A stretch of 64,000 bases of DNA from Chitinophaga terrae (ex Kim and Jung 2007) (GTDB taxonomy: Bacteria > Bacteroidota > Bacteroidia > Chitinophagales > Chitinophagaceae): the NCBI RefSeq assembly GCF_900107795.1, contig NZ_FNRL01000023.1, positions 1 to 64,000 on the forward strand, in the 5' to 3' direction. The notes beneath the pieces are model-generated. The model saw nothing but the letters and a program-made list of their open reading frames with translations. It was not told where the DNA came from and ran no database searches. Shown in pieces: positions 1 to 9,348 of this stretch (within the stretch, counting starts at the first letter, position 1; every line of letters begins with the position of its first letter). Position numbers and translations under genes: made by a program.

Positions 1-49
1 GTTGCAGGGCTTTCTGTATGTTTCTGAAGTCAAGTATTTCTTCCAGCAT
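1..49 (-). CDS. ltrA: Group II intron reverse transcriptase/maturase, N-terminal 16 codons
   Basis: The visible N-terminus reads MLEEILDFRNIQKALQ, which resembles the start of intron-encoded reverse transcriptases in Bacteroidota. The protein should carry a reverse transcriptase domain and a maturase domain that help the intron splice and move. Only 16 codons lie in the window. The ATG at 49-47 follows the intron's domain I-IV RNA, which is the normal position for this gene. The assignment rests mainly on the surrounding intron RNA, because 16 residues alone would be weak evidence. Confidence 0.7.
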   Translation of the reverse strand, partial: MLEEILDFRNIQKALQ

Positions 50-616
50 AGCAACTTAATTCTGAAAAAAAAAAATCCAGGGCATTGTCCTTTTCCGGTT
101 CATAGCTCGGCTCAACTCCTGCTATAACTTCCTTCGGCTTCCGGCTTCTGGTCCTGTTACAGCAGTTCTCTTAAGTGTTTCGGTTGTTAACGCTTTGTTA
201 TGCACCTGGTCAAATTCCTTTGCCATTCTAACATTCGGTCCTTCAGCTTGTCTGTGAGTCGTCCATCTTTACCCTTGTACTTCGGGAGATGGCTCGTTTC
301 CCTGCCTACTATGACCTCGGCTGACTCCCTGTAAAAAAAAACAGGGCCTCCCAGGGTAAGTGTTATCGCTTTCCATCCATGTAGCCGCTGCATTTACGTT
401 GTTACAATCTGTGTAGTATCGGGTTTTTGTTTCTTATGCAACATCACCCTTGTAACCCCGCCTTGTATACAGTTTCTGTTCGTCGGCCCGGATGTTTGCC
501 GCCAGCTTCCTTCAGATTCCACTTTACAGTGGACACCCTTGCTATTGGCTAATGCTTCCTACTACAAAGCGCATTCGGGACTTGCACCCTAGAGATATAA
601 CACATGCCTGGCACAC
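1..616 (-). mobile_element. Group IIC intron, 5' part (truncated by window edge)
   Basis: Read on the minus strand, the sequence from position 616 begins GTGTGCCAGGCATG and continues with GGGTGCAAGTCCCG, AAGGGTGTCC, GGAATCTGAAGGAAGC and GGCGGCAAAC. These blocks match, in order, the domain I start of bacterial class C (group IIC) self-splicing introns as I remember them from the Oceanobacillus iheyensis intron. The intron-encoded protein begins at 49 and runs off the window, so domains V and VI and the 3' splice site are not visible. The 5' splice site is placed at 616/617. Seven bases beyond it lies a strong stem-loop (624-651), as expected for class C introns, which insert after terminator hairpins. 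Short open frames inside this stretch (187-393 and 492-773) are intron RNA, not genes. Confidence 0.87.
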
Positions 617-623
617 ATATAGG

Positions 624-654
624 AAGCCTGTCTCTGTTTGGAGACAGGCTTTTT
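624..654. terminator. Stem-loop with T tract beside the intron 5' exon
   Basis: AAGCCTGTCTC (624-634) pairs perfectly with GAGACAGGCTT (641-651) around a six-base loop. A T run follows on the plus strand (650-654), so it could end plus-strand transcription. On the minus strand the stem is followed by CCTATAT and then the intron 5' end, so it also serves as the likely insertion target of the group IIC intron. The 170 bases to the right (655-828) are AT-rich and I see no gene in them. Confidence 0.75.
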
Positions 655-828
655 CTTTCATCAACCCATACAATATTTTAATAAATTATATTTTTTATAT
701 ATATTGCACCGGTAATTATCCCTATGCCAAGAGAAAACCAGTATCCTATGATCAAACTGCTGGCCGTTTGTAACGAGCGGCCGGCACTGGTTGCTTCTGA
801 GGTATATCCCGCTAACTAAAAGAAGCTT

Positions 829-1299
829 ATGCCATTAAAAAAAATAGCAGCTGCTATGCTTGCGCTTTTCACGATTGTTGCCGGTGCATGCAACAATGCC
901 AAAGATAAAGTGACCGTTAACAGCTCTTTCTCCATGAAGATCGACAATGTATTATACCAGTCGAGCGCTACCTCCGCCTATTTAACAGATACCTTATTTG
1001 CCGGCAGGAAGACGCTGATAGTGGATGGGGTGACCAATAATTTCAAAAATCATATGGAATTGATGATCACCTTCCCGGATTCGGTACGCACCGGTACATT
1101 CAACAACATGATTGAAATGGCGATCATGGATATTGAACAGAAAACAACAGGGTATGTGGAAAAACAGGTTACCGTAAACATTACAAGCATTAATAGTAAA
1201 TACGCCGAGGGTACATTTTCCGGCGTAGTAATAAATGGTGAAATAGAAAAACCTTTAACGGACGGCTCTTTTAAAGTCGAAATTATTGATCCTCTTTAA
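829..1299 (+). CDS. Small secreted lipoprotein of unknown function
   Basis: This is a 156-residue protein with an N-terminal hydrophobic segment (MPLKKIAAAMLALFTIVAGAC) ending in a cysteine that could be lipidated, although the residues before it are not a textbook lipobox. The mature part is rich in alternating polar and hydrophobic stretches and looks all-beta. It resembles the DUF6252-type Bacteroidota lipoproteins, but I hold that only loosely. It stands alone between the intron and a clear terminator at 1321-1347, so it is probably a single-gene unit. No enzymatic motif is visible. Likely location: the periplasmic side of an envelope membrane. Confidence 0.7.
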   Translation: MPLKKIAAAMLALFTIVAGACNNAKDKVTVNSSFSMKIDNVLYQSSATSAYLTDTLFAGRKTLIVDGVTNNFKNHMELMITFPDSVRTGTFNNMIEMAIMDIEQKTTGYVEKQVTVNITSINSKYAEGTFSGVVINGEIEKPLTDGSFKVEIIDPL

Positions 1300-1320
1300 G
1301 GATGAGTTTGTTGTAACAAG

Positions 1321-1347
1321 ACCCTGCTTCTATAAGCAGGGTTTTTT
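1321..1347 (+). terminator. Rho-independent terminator after the small lipoprotein gene
   Basis: ACCCTGCTT (1321-1329) and AAGCAGGGT (1334-1342) form a nine-pair stem, followed by a run of T. It lies 21 bases after the stop codon at 1299. Confidence 0.9.
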
Positions 1348-1606
1348 CGTTTATACATTATCGTTATGTTATGAAATATATTGTTCATGTTCAGGTAACA
1401 AGTGTTTGCTAACACAGAATTTTCATTTTGTTAACACGAAGTTTAAAACAACGGCCAAAAATGATATTATTTTAACCTCATTTACTCAATTTGATTGATT
1501 TTTCTGATAGGTTTAGGCCCTTCTTAACAATTACGTAATAATCAGTTAACATTCTGGTTGTTTTGGCTTTCTTCCTTTGCAGCGTAAAATTCTTACAACA
1601 CAGTTT
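1348..1606. other. AT-rich intergenic leader of the TonB receptor gene
   Basis: No gene is supported here. The 70-residue open frame that starts inside the previous gene and runs to 1498 crosses the terminator and has no protein-like character. The stretch should contain the promoter of the receptor at 1607. TAGGTTTA at 1508-1515 is close to the TAnnTTTG -7 motif, but no correctly spaced -33 element accompanies it. Confidence 0.5.
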
Positions 1607-4600
1607 ATGAAATCATTCTTTACGCTACTCGTTAGCATTTTTGTAATCGCATTTTATAACAACGCTGACGCACAGGTAACCACCGCTGTTATATCAGGTA
1701 AAGTTTCCGACCCAGGAGGACAGGCAATCCCCGGTGTAACCGTAGTTGTTGTTAACAACAGTACCGGCGCCAAAACGGGTGTACAAACCAACACGGATGG
1801 TCGTTACATCCTTCCTAACCTCAACCCCGGAGGTCCGTATACTATTACAGTTTCATTCATCGGATATAAAAAAGAAGAAAAAGCCGGCGTAAACCTGGCT
1901 TTGGGAACCAGCACTTTTAACTTCAAACTGCAGGAAGAATCAACTGCTTTAAATGAAGTAGTTGTTACTGCCAACGCAGGCGCCGGTAAATCAGGTACCA
2001 GGATCGGTCAGGAGCAGATCAAAAATATGCCTTCTACCAGCCGTAGCCTGCAGGATCTGACCAAGCTGACTCCTCAAAGCAACAACAACTCATTCTTAGG
2101 TACTAACTATCGTTACAACAACGTAACAGTAGATGGCGCTATCAACAACGACGCTATTGGCTTCAGCCCTTCATTAGGTGGCCAGAGCAATACCAGCGGT
2201 CAACCTGGTAGCAGTACCCGTACCAACCCTGTATCTATCGACGCGATCCAGGACGTTCAGGTGCTGTTAGCTCCATTCGATGTTAAGATCGGTAACTTCC
2301 TCGGAGGTAGCGTGAACGCTGTTACCCGCAGCGGTACCAACGAATTACATGGCTCTATCTACGGTTTTGGCCGTAACGCTGCTTTGATAGGTAAAAACAA
2401 CGCCGGCGACGGTTCTAAATTGCCAAGCGATTTCCACGAATACCAGACTGGTATCAGGCTCGGTTTTCCTATCATCAAAAACAAATTGTTCTTCTTCACC
2501 AACGAAGAGATTACCCGCCGTGTAGACCCGGTTATCCTCGCTGCAGGATCTGCCGACAACAATATTTTAACCACCGCAGATGTTGATGCCATCACCAATG
2601 TTATGAAAGGTTATGGCGTGGATATAGGAACAGCAGGCAACACCTCTATCTATTCCAACTCCAACAAATTCTTCAACAGGTTAGACTGGCATATCAACGA
2701 TAAGCACCAGTTGTCTTTACGTAACAACACAATCACTTCTGAAGCTACCAACTTAGAGCGCGACCAACAGAACTTCCGTTTTAAAGGTATCGACTTCAAA
2801 CAAGTGAACAACCAGACCTCTACTGTTGCTGAACTGAAAAGCAATTTCAACAGCACACTGTCTAACAGCTTGATCCTCGGATACTCCAACATTCACGATT
2901 ACAGGGATCCGCTGTCTAACCCTGCGATCCCCCAGATCCAGATCGGTGGCCGTACTCCGGGTTCTTTCATCTTCCTGGGTACCGACCGTGAAGCAAGTAT
3001 CTTCAACATGAAGCAGAAAACTTTTGAAGTAACTGATAACGTTACCATCTTCAAAGGCAAACATACCTTCACTATCGGTACGCACAACGAGTTCTATAAC
3101 ATCACTTACGGTTTCGTAAACTCATGGAACGGACGCGTTGATTACAAAAACATCCAGGATTTCCTCGATAACAAACCTAGCCGCGTACGTGGTAACTATA
3201 ACTATACCAACAACTCACGCGATTATATCATGTCTAATCCTCCTGCCCAGTTCAAAGTTAACCTGCTGAGCTTATACGGACAGGATGATATCCAACTGAC
3301 AGATCGTTTCAAAATCACTCCGGGCATCCGTTTAGACTATGCCGGCATGCCTAACAAACAACCGTTGAGCGATAAAACAAGCAAAGCGCCGGTAGATCCT
3401 AACTATGGAACTACTTACACTTATACTAAACCTCAGGATATCAAAAACAACTTCCTGAATAACGTGCAGATCTCTCCCCGTTTAGGCTTTAACTACGATA
3501 TCAAAGGTGATAACAGCATGATCCTGCGTGGCGGTACCGGCTTATTCACCGGCCGTATTCCTTTCGCCTGGTTAGGTTATGCTTATTACAACAACGGTGT
3601 TACTTATGGCGCGTACGACCAGAGAGACAACGCTTCAAAGCCGCTGATAAATACTCCGCTGCCTGCTGCTAAACCATCTCCTAACGGTATTGCTGATTAT
3701 GCCGCTCAAAACGGTGCAAACGTTGGGGACGCAACCAGCGCAACGCAGGTAGACCTAATCGATAACAACTTCAAAATGCCGCAGGTTTGGAGAAGCAGCC
3801 TCGCATTCGAATATAATACCCGCGATCAGTGGAAATTCTCTATCGAAGGTATCTATACTAAAGTGATCCACGACCTGATGTTCCAACAGATTAACCTGGT
3901 AGATAATCCAACCTACTATGCTTATGATGTGAACAAACAACAGCCTATCTTCAGTGGTTCAAAGATCAACTCCAAATATACCAACGCTTACCTGTTGTCT
4001 AACACCAACAAAGGTTTCCGTTACAGCATCACCGGTCAAATCTCTAAATCCTTCCCATTTGGTCTTAACTTCATGACTGCCTATACTTATGGTCAGGCTA
4101 AAGATATCACCAATGGTATCCGTAACTCAATGGAATCTAACTGGCAGCTGAACCAGGCGCTGAACCCTAACAACCCGGGCCTGGCTTACTCTAACTTCGA
4201 TATCCGTCACCGTATCGTTGCTTCAGTTGCTTACAAGCAAGACTGGGGTACCAAAAACAAATGGGTATCTAACTTCAGCCTGTTCTTCAACACTTCATCA
4301 GGTTCTCCGTTCACTTACGGTTTCGTAAACACTACCATCCAGGGAACTCCTCAACAGGTGAGCCTTGTTTATATTCCTAAAGATGTTGCTGAAGCTACCA
4401 ATTTCTTCACCGACGCCGCTGGAGGCCAAACAGCCGCTCAACAGGCAACTACCTTCATGAACTATGTAAACAGCGACAAATACCTGAGCAGCCGCAAAGG
4501 CCAGTTCACTGAACGTAACGGCGGCCGTACTCCATGGAATACACAAGCTGACTTCCGTTTCAGCCAGGACTTTAATTTTAAGGCAGGTAAGCAAACACAT

Positions 4601-4837
4601 ACTATCACTCTTACCTACGATATCATTAACCTGACTAACCTGTTGAATAAAGAATGGGGTATTCAATACTTCACTCCTAATACGTTCAACTCAACTTCCA
4701 GCGTTGGTCTGACTCCAACAGGCAAAGTAGTGAACAACTACCCAACCTACACCTTTACTCAACCTGGAACTCCTTACTCTAAAGACTTCTTTGCATCACG
4801 TCATCAAATGCAACTGGGTCTGAGATATAGTTTCTAA
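1607..4837 (+). CDS. TonB-dependent receptor, Oar-like, with carboxypeptidase-regulatory domain
   Basis: This 1076-residue outer membrane receptor has a signal peptide (MKSFFTLLVSIFVIAFYNNADAQ), an Ig-like carboxypeptidase-regulatory domain at about residues 25-115 (ISGKVSDPGGQAIPGVTV), a plug domain at about 125-245 and a large beta-barrel ending in an aromatic residue (LGLRYSF). It should import or bind a large ligand using TonB energy. The plug contains NVTVDGAINND and the family-typical NAVTRSGTNELHGS, as in Oar-like proteins, and differs from the SusC signature seen at 54302 and 59285. There is no SusD partner next to it. The frame stays open upstream to a TTG at 1577, but the ATG at 1607 places the signal peptide correctly. 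A strong terminator follows. Confidence 0.9.
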   Translation: MKSFFTLLVSIFVIAFYNNADAQVTTAVISGKVSDPGGQAIPGVTVVVVNNSTGAKTGVQTNTDGRYILPNLNPGGPYTITVSFIGYKKEEKAGVNLALGTSTFNFKLQEESTALNEVVVTANAGAGKSGTRIGQEQIKNMPSTSRSLQDLTKLTPQSNNNSFLGTNYRYNNVTVDGAINNDAIGFSPSLGGQSNTSGQPGSSTRTNPVSIDAIQDVQVLLAPFDVKIGNFLGGSVNAVTRSGTNELHGSIYGFGRNAALIGKNNAGDGSKLPSDFHEYQTGIRLGFPIIKNKLFFFTNEEITRRVDPVILAAGSADNNILTTADVDAITNVMKGYGVDIGTAGNTSIYSNSNKFFNRLDWHINDKHQLSLRNNTITSEATNLERDQQNFRFKGIDFKQVNNQTSTVAELKSNFNSTLSNSLILGYSNIHDYRDPLSNPAIPQIQIGGRTPGSFIFLGTDREASIFNMKQKTFEVTDNVTIFKGKHTFTIGTHNEFYNITYGFVNSWNGRVDYKNIQDFLDNKPSRVRGNYNYTNNSRDYIMSNPPAQFKVNLLSLYGQDDIQLTDRFKITPGIRLDYAGMPNKQPLSDKTSKAPVDPNYGTTYTYTKPQDIKNNFLNNVQISPRLGFNYDIKGDNSMILRGGTGLFTGRIPFAWLGYAYYNNGVTYGAYDQRDNASKPLINTPLPAAKPSPNGIADYAAQNGANVGDATSATQVDLIDNNFKMPQVWRSSLAFEYNTRDQWKFSIEGIYTKVIHDLMFQQINLVDNPTYYAYDVNKQQPIFSGSKINSKYTNAYLLSNTNKGFRYSITGQISKSFPFGLNFMTAYTYGQAKDITNGIRNSMESNWQLNQALNPNNPGLAYSNFDIRHRIVASVAYKQDWGTKNKWVSNFSLFFNTSSGSPFTYGFVNTTIQGTPQQVSLVYIPKDVAEATNFFTDAAGGQTAAQQATTFMNYVNSDKYLSSRKGQFTERNGGRTPWNTQADFRFSQDFNFKAGKQTHTITLTYDIINLTNLLNKEWGIQYFTPNTFNSTSSVGLTPTGKVVNNYPTYTFTQPGTPYSKDFFASRHQMQLGLRYSF

Positions 4838-4852
4838 TCCGAACTATCTATA

Positions 4853-4894
4853 AAAAAGTTGGGCTGGTTCGTTTGAACCAGCCCAACTTTTTTT
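4853..4894. terminator. Strong terminator after the Oar-like receptor
   Basis: AAAAAGTTGGGCTGGTTC and GAACCAGCCCAACTTTTT form an 18-pair stem around a three-to-four-base loop. With A residues on the left and T residues on the right it can work in both directions. Confidence 0.92.
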
Positions 4895-4929
4895 CTCTAA
4901 ACTCAGAATGAGGCGTTCTTTAATAACTT

Positions 4930-4966
4930 AGAAAAAACAAAAAGGGCAGCTTGCGCCGCCCTTATC
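4930..4966 (-). terminator. Terminator of the SIMPL gene
   Basis: On the minus strand GGGCGGC and GCTGCCC form a stem with one mismatch closed by a GCAA loop (4944-4961), followed by TTTTTGTTTTTT. It lies about 20 bases after the SIMPL stop. Confidence 0.85.
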
Positions 4967-4986
4967 TTACTACTAATTCACCAAAA

Positions 4987-5688
4987 TTATTTGATTGCCC
5001 AAACAGTACGAACTTCCGCTCTAACCTTGATGGTTTTAAAATCGATATCGCTATCCGCAACTGCACCATCTGCAGATTTGAACATAGCGTTTGCCATCAG
5101 CGGGCGAACATCAGAATAATTGTCGGTACCTATTTCCTGTATTTCTATAATACCATCCAGTTTATTACCGATTGCATTCAGCATATATTCAGCCTTTTCT
5201 TTCGCAGCCTGCAACGCTTTTACCTTTACTTCTTTCCTGTAAGCTTCCATCTTGCTGGAAGAGTAAGAAGCAATTCGCGCGCTTTCAACGCCTTCGGCAT
5301 CCACAGCGCCTAAGATAGCATTGATCTTATCCAGCCTGTTAAGTTTCAGGCGATATTGTTTGCGGGCCATAAATTCCAACGGATCTTTTTTCTTACGGGT
5401 CCAATCGTAGTTACTGCCGTAAACATTTTCGATGGTGAAATTCTCTTTAGGTACGCCTGCCGCAGCAACAGCATCCTGCAGTTGTTTTTCCAGTACGCTG
5501 ATCTCTACTTTATTTTTACCTTTTAAGTATTCGCGTAAAGAGATATTGAAATAGATCTCGTCTGGTGTGATCTCCAGTTCCGCCGATCCTGTAACTTCAA
5601 TTTTCTTCTGGGTTTTAGTATCCTGTTGTTGTGCAAATGCACCTAATGTTAAAATCAACCCTGCAGCAAGTAACAATAACTTTTTCAT
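4987..5688 (-). CDS. SIMPL domain protein (DUF541), periplasmic
   Basis: This 233-residue protein has a clear signal peptide (MKKLLLLAAGLILTLGAFAQ) followed by one SIMPL/DUF541 domain. Family marks include KKIEVTGSAELEITPDEIYF near the N-terminus, a middle region rich in lysine and glutamate with AAKEKAEYML, and the closing KVRAEVRTVWAIK. Proteins of this family sit in the periplasm or outer membrane. Their biochemical role is poorly known, and some are linked to oxidative stress or envelope function. The gene is monocistronic, with its own terminator downstream and 150 bases separating it from mfd upstream. That gap holds a small inverted repeat (GTGGAA at 5735, TTCCAC at 5749) but no recognisable promoter. 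Confidence 0.88.
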   Translation of the reverse strand: MKKLLLLAAGLILTLGAFAQQQDTKTQKKIEVTGSAELEITPDEIYFNISLREYLKGKNKVEISVLEKQLQDAVAAAGVPKENFTIENVYGSNYDWTRKKKDPLEFMARKQYRLKLNRLDKINAILGAVDAEGVESARIASYSSSKMEAYRKEVKVKALQAAKEKAEYMLNAIGNKLDGIIEIQEIGTDNYSDVRPLMANAMFKSADGAVADSDIDFKTIKVRAEVRTVWAIK

Positions 5689-5838
5689 GATTCTGAGTTT
5701 TTATAATGATTCGATAATTTTCCCACATGATGCAGTGGAAGGATGTGTTTCCACAGCATAATTTCTTAAAGTTATGTTAATGCATCAGCGAGTATCCATA
5801 CGTAACGGATAGCTGTCGAATATGTTACAGGTATGTTT

Positions 5839-8800
5839 TTATTTACGGCTGTCAGACATCTGTTTCAGGAAATCATACAGGTCGTTCATGCTGCGGATGC
5901 GGTTTACAACCAGCATGAAATTCTTTCCGACCTGCTTCAGTTTCGCATTATTGGTGCGGGTCTGGATATAAGTAAGAATATGATTGAAGGTGGGAGATTC
6001 AAAATATGGAGAATCAGGGTTGTTGATGAAATAACAACGCAGGTTTTCTTCTTTTAACATCATTTTTTCGAAGCCCAGCTGGATAGCCATCCAACGGCAG
6101 CGAATAGCGGTGAACAGGTCTTTAACCGGCTCAGGAAGCGGGCCAAAACGGTCTATCATATCCCTGATGAAAGTTTGCAGTTTGCCTTCTTCAGTGATAT
6201 TATCCAATTCCTGGTAGAGGTTCAGTCTTTCCTGTATGCTTTCTATATAAGTATCCGGTATCAGGATCTCGAGATCGGTATCAATAGTACAGTCGCTGAC
6301 AAAATCTTTTTTCTCTTCCAGCTGATCTTTGAACAGGTCGCGGAACTCGTTTTGTTTCAGTTCCCTGATCGCTTCATCCAGGATCTTCTGGTACATATCG
6401 AAGCCTATTTCGGCCATGAAACCGCTTTGCTCGCCACCCAGCAGGTTACCGGCGCCGCGGATATCGAGGTCGCGCATGGCGATCTGGAAACCGCTACCCA
6501 ACTCGCTGTGCTGCTCCAGGGTTTGCAAACGTTTACGGCTATCCTGCGGCAATGTACTCATAGGAGGAGCCAGTAAATAACAGAACGCTTTTTTATTGCT
6601 GCGGCCTACACGTCCCCTGAGCTGATGCAGATCGCTCAGCCCAAAATGATGTGCATTATTGATGATAATTGTGTTAGCATTTGGAATATCTACCCCGCTT
6701 TCAACAATATTTGTACAAACGAGGACATCATATTTCCTGTCAATAAAGTCGAGGATCACCTCTTCCAGCTGATGCCCTTCCATTTGCCCATGCGCGGTAG
6801 CAATAGCCAGGTCAGGACATAAACCCTGGATCAGTCCGGCCATTTCTGCCAGTCCTTTTACCCGGTTGTGGACGAAGTAAACCTGTCCGCCCCGCTCTGT
6901 TTCATAATAAATGGCATCCCGGATCAGGTCCTGGTTGAATACCTGCACTTCCGTTTCAATAGCCTGCCGGTTAGGAGGAGGGGTATTGATAACTGAAAGA
7001 TCGCGGGCGCCCATCAGCGAGAACTGCAGCGTTCTTGGGATAGGCGTAGCCGTTAGCGTCAGCGTATCCACGTTATGTTTAAGTTGCTTGAGCTTTTCTT
7101 TTGCCGATACGCCGAATTTCTGCTCTTCATCCACTATCAGTACGCCAAGGTCTTTAAACTTCACATCTTTTCCCAGCAGGGCATGAGTACCGATAATGAT
7201 ATCTATCTTTCCTTCTTCTAATTTTTTCAGCGTTTCTTTCTTCTCTTTTGAAGATTTAAACCTGTTCAGGTAATCTACTGTACAAGGGAAATCCTTCAAC
7301 CTGTCTGCAAACGTTTTGAAATGCTGGAAAGCCAGGATGGTGGTAGGCACCAGTACGGCGGCCTGTTTGCCATCGACTACCGATTTAAATGCAGCCCGGA
7401 TGGCTACTTCAGTTTTACCGAAACCAACGTCGCCGCATACCAGGCGGTCCATAGGCGCGCCTGATTCCATATCCCTTTTCACATCGGCGGTTGCCTTGCT
7501 CTGATCAGGAGTATCTTCATACAGGAAAGATGCTTCCAGCTCTGTTTGCAGGTAAGTATCGGGCGAGTGGGCAAAGCCCTGTTGCGCTTTGCGGACAGCA
7601 TACAACCTGATCAGGTCTTTTGCAATATCCTTTACCTGGGTTTTGGCCTTCTCTTTCAGCTTATCCCAGGCATCGCTGCCCAGTTTATTTACCCGTGGCT
7701 CTACGCCTTCCTTGCCTGTGTATTTGCTGATCTTGTGCAGGGAGTTGATATTTACATACAACAGGTCGTTATTCTTGTAAATGATCCTGATGGCTTCCTG
7801 CATTTTACCTCCTACTTCGATCTTCTGCAAACCGCTGTACATACCTACTCCATGGTCGATATGGGTTACATAATCGCCGGGTTGCAGTTCTCTCAGCGTT
7901 TTCATGGTGATCGCCTTATTCTTGTTATAGGCTTGTTTCACCTTGTATTTATGGAAACGCTGGAAGATCTGGTGGTCTGTGTAACAAACGATTTTAAGAG
8001 AATTTCCTATAAACCCGCCGCTGATGGCAACAGGTATGGGATAGAACACGAAGTCGGCTTTCAGGTCTTCAAAAATACTTCTGAGCCTTTCCAGCTGACG
8101 TGGGTTATCGGAAAATATGAATAGCGAGTATTTGTTCTTGTTATGCCTGTCGAGATCTTTGATCAGCATATCGAACTGCCTGTTAAATACCGGCTGTTCC
8201 TGCGTATCAAAGGCCAGCTCCGTAGGCTGGTGGCCGTGTTCAGCCAGCCAGTCTTTGCTGTTGAAAACAATGGTGGTACGTTCCAGCACCTGCTCCATCA
8301 GGGTGGATGCTTTCACGAAATCCTCCTCTTTAAGGATCATTTCTTCATCCTCATCGATCCTTACTTTCTGCCCTGATTGTAAAAAGTCGTCCAGCCTTTG
8401 CTCCAGCTGTTCGATCACTCCCTGTATGTATGCAGGGTCTTTCATCCATACAACTGTATTGGCAGGAAGGAATTCAAGCAATGATGTTTTAGAATGGGAA
8501 CCGCTGCCATGGGTATCCATGTTGGCAATCAGGGTTACCTGTGTGAGCTTGCGCTCGCTTAGCTGGGTTTCAGGGTCAAATAGCCTGATAGAATCGATAT
8601 CTTCTCCGAAGAGTTCTATCCTGTAGGGTTTATCGTTCCCAAAAGAATAGATATCCACTATTCCGCCTCTTACAGCATACTGGCCCGGTTCGTATACGAA
8701 ATCGGTAGCATGGAAGCCCCATTCCACCAGCTTTTCCAGCAGGGGATCTACTTCCAGTACATCTCCCACCTTTAGCTGCACCATGTTGGCATTAAAGGCT

Positions 8801-9213
8801 TTGCTCCCGGACACTTTCTCCCATAAGGCTTCGGGATAGGTCACCAATACTTTTTTCCGGATGCCATCGCCCGAGAGTTTCATAAGCGCTTCGGTACGCA
8901 GCATGCTATGGCTACTGTTGATCTCATGGAACTGTCCGACTTTTTTGAAAGAATCCGGGAAGTAGAAAATATCCAGGGCCTGGCTGAGTTGCTCCAGGTC
9001 GTTATGAAAATAGGCTGCCTCCTCTTTATCGTTTAAAATAAAGAGATGGTTTGCATCAGCATTTGCCCAGGTGCTCACTGCCACGAAACTGATAGCGCTT
9101 CCGTTTAATGATGAAAGCTGGAAGTATTGAGGAGTGGGAGATTGAACTCCTTTCACCAGTGCTTGCAGGCGGTTATCCCGCTGAAATAATTGTAATACAG
9201 CCTCTAAATTCAT
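5839..9213 (-). CDS. mfd: Transcription-repair coupling factor Mfd
   Basis: This 1124-residue ATPase removes RNA polymerase stalled at DNA damage and recruits UvrA. The N-terminal half resembles the UvrB-like damage module. A CarD-like polymerase-interacting domain lies at about residues 440-510 (GDYVTHIDHGVGMYSGL). The RecG-like helicase motor follows, with Walker A GDVGFGKTE near residue 595, the DEEQ box VDEEQKFGV near 694, and TATPIPRTLQFSL. The C-terminal domain that holds UvrA contact sites is present. The length is close to the E. coli protein (about 1148 residues). The start ATG at 9213 lies only nine bases from a TACCTTTG -7 element, so the leader must be very short. The gene stands alone. 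Confidence 0.97.
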   Translation of the reverse strand: MNLEAVLQLFQRDNRLQALVKGVQSPTPQYFQLSSLNGSAISFVAVSTWANADANHLFILNDKEEAAYFHNDLEQLSQALDIFYFPDSFKKVGQFHEINSSHSMLRTEALMKLSGDGIRKKVLVTYPEALWEKVSGSKAFNANMVQLKVGDVLEVDPLLEKLVEWGFHATDFVYEPGQYAVRGGIVDIYSFGNDKPYRIELFGEDIDSIRLFDPETQLSERKLTQVTLIANMDTHGSGSHSKTSLLEFLPANTVVWMKDPAYIQGVIEQLEQRLDDFLQSGQKVRIDEDEEMILKEEDFVKASTLMEQVLERTTIVFNSKDWLAEHGHQPTELAFDTQEQPVFNRQFDMLIKDLDRHNKNKYSLFIFSDNPRQLERLRSIFEDLKADFVFYPIPVAISGGFIGNSLKIVCYTDHQIFQRFHKYKVKQAYNKNKAITMKTLRELQPGDYVTHIDHGVGMYSGLQKIEVGGKMQEAIRIIYKNNDLLYVNINSLHKISKYTGKEGVEPRVNKLGSDAWDKLKEKAKTQVKDIAKDLIRLYAVRKAQQGFAHSPDTYLQTELEASFLYEDTPDQSKATADVKRDMESGAPMDRLVCGDVGFGKTEVAIRAAFKSVVDGKQAAVLVPTTILAFQHFKTFADRLKDFPCTVDYLNRFKSSKEKKETLKKLEEGKIDIIIGTHALLGKDVKFKDLGVLIVDEEQKFGVSAKEKLKQLKHNVDTLTLTATPIPRTLQFSLMGARDLSVINTPPPNRQAIETEVQVFNQDLIRDAIYYETERGGQVYFVHNRVKGLAEMAGLIQGLCPDLAIATAHGQMEGHQLEEVILDFIDRKYDVLVCTNIVESGVDIPNANTIIINNAHHFGLSDLHQLRGRVGRSNKKAFCYLLAPPMSTLPQDSRKRLQTLEQHSELGSGFQIAMRDLDIRGAGNLLGGEQSGFMAEIGFDMYQKILDEAIRELKQNEFRDLFKDQLEEKKDFVSDCTIDTDLEILIPDTYIESIQERLNLYQELDNITEEGKLQTFIRDMIDRFGPLPEPVKDLFTAIRCRWMAIQLGFEKMMLKEENLRCYFINNPDSPYFESPTFNHILTYIQTRTNNAKLKQVGKNFMLVVNRIRSMNDLYDFLKQMSDSRK

Positions 9214-9221
9214 GAAGAATG

Positions 9222-9229
9222 CAAAGGTA
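9222..9229 (-). promoter_or_regulatory. Candidate -7 promoter element of mfd
   Basis: The minus strand reads TACCTTTGC, a match to the Bacteroidota -7 consensus TAnnTTTG. A good -33 TTTG is not seen. The element is nine bases upstream of the mfd ATG, which implies an almost leaderless transcript or a start codon further inside the gene. Confidence 0.5.
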
Positions 9230-9348
9230 CGAAGAATTAAATATTAAAGATGCCGGTTGGGTGTTTTTTGGGTTTCTTTAACCCGGGACCCAATCGCTCC
9301 ATTTCCATATATTTTTGTTATATTCATCATAACGAAAATTTACCGCTC

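Noticed and set aside
187..393. 68-residue minus-strand open frame near the left end
   Set aside because: It lies inside the group IIC intron RNA and is explained by intron domains, not by coding.
492..773. 93-residue plus-strand open frame
   Set aside because: It spans the intron 5' end and the hairpin at 624-651 and has no protein-like features.
1286..1498. 70-residue plus-strand open frame after the small lipoprotein gene
   Set aside because: It overlaps the terminator at 1321-1347, and its composition looks random.
1508..1515. TAGGTTTA as -7 element of the Oar-like receptor
   Set aside because: The last base is wrong and the nearest TTTG is only 14 bases upstream, so spacing does not fit.
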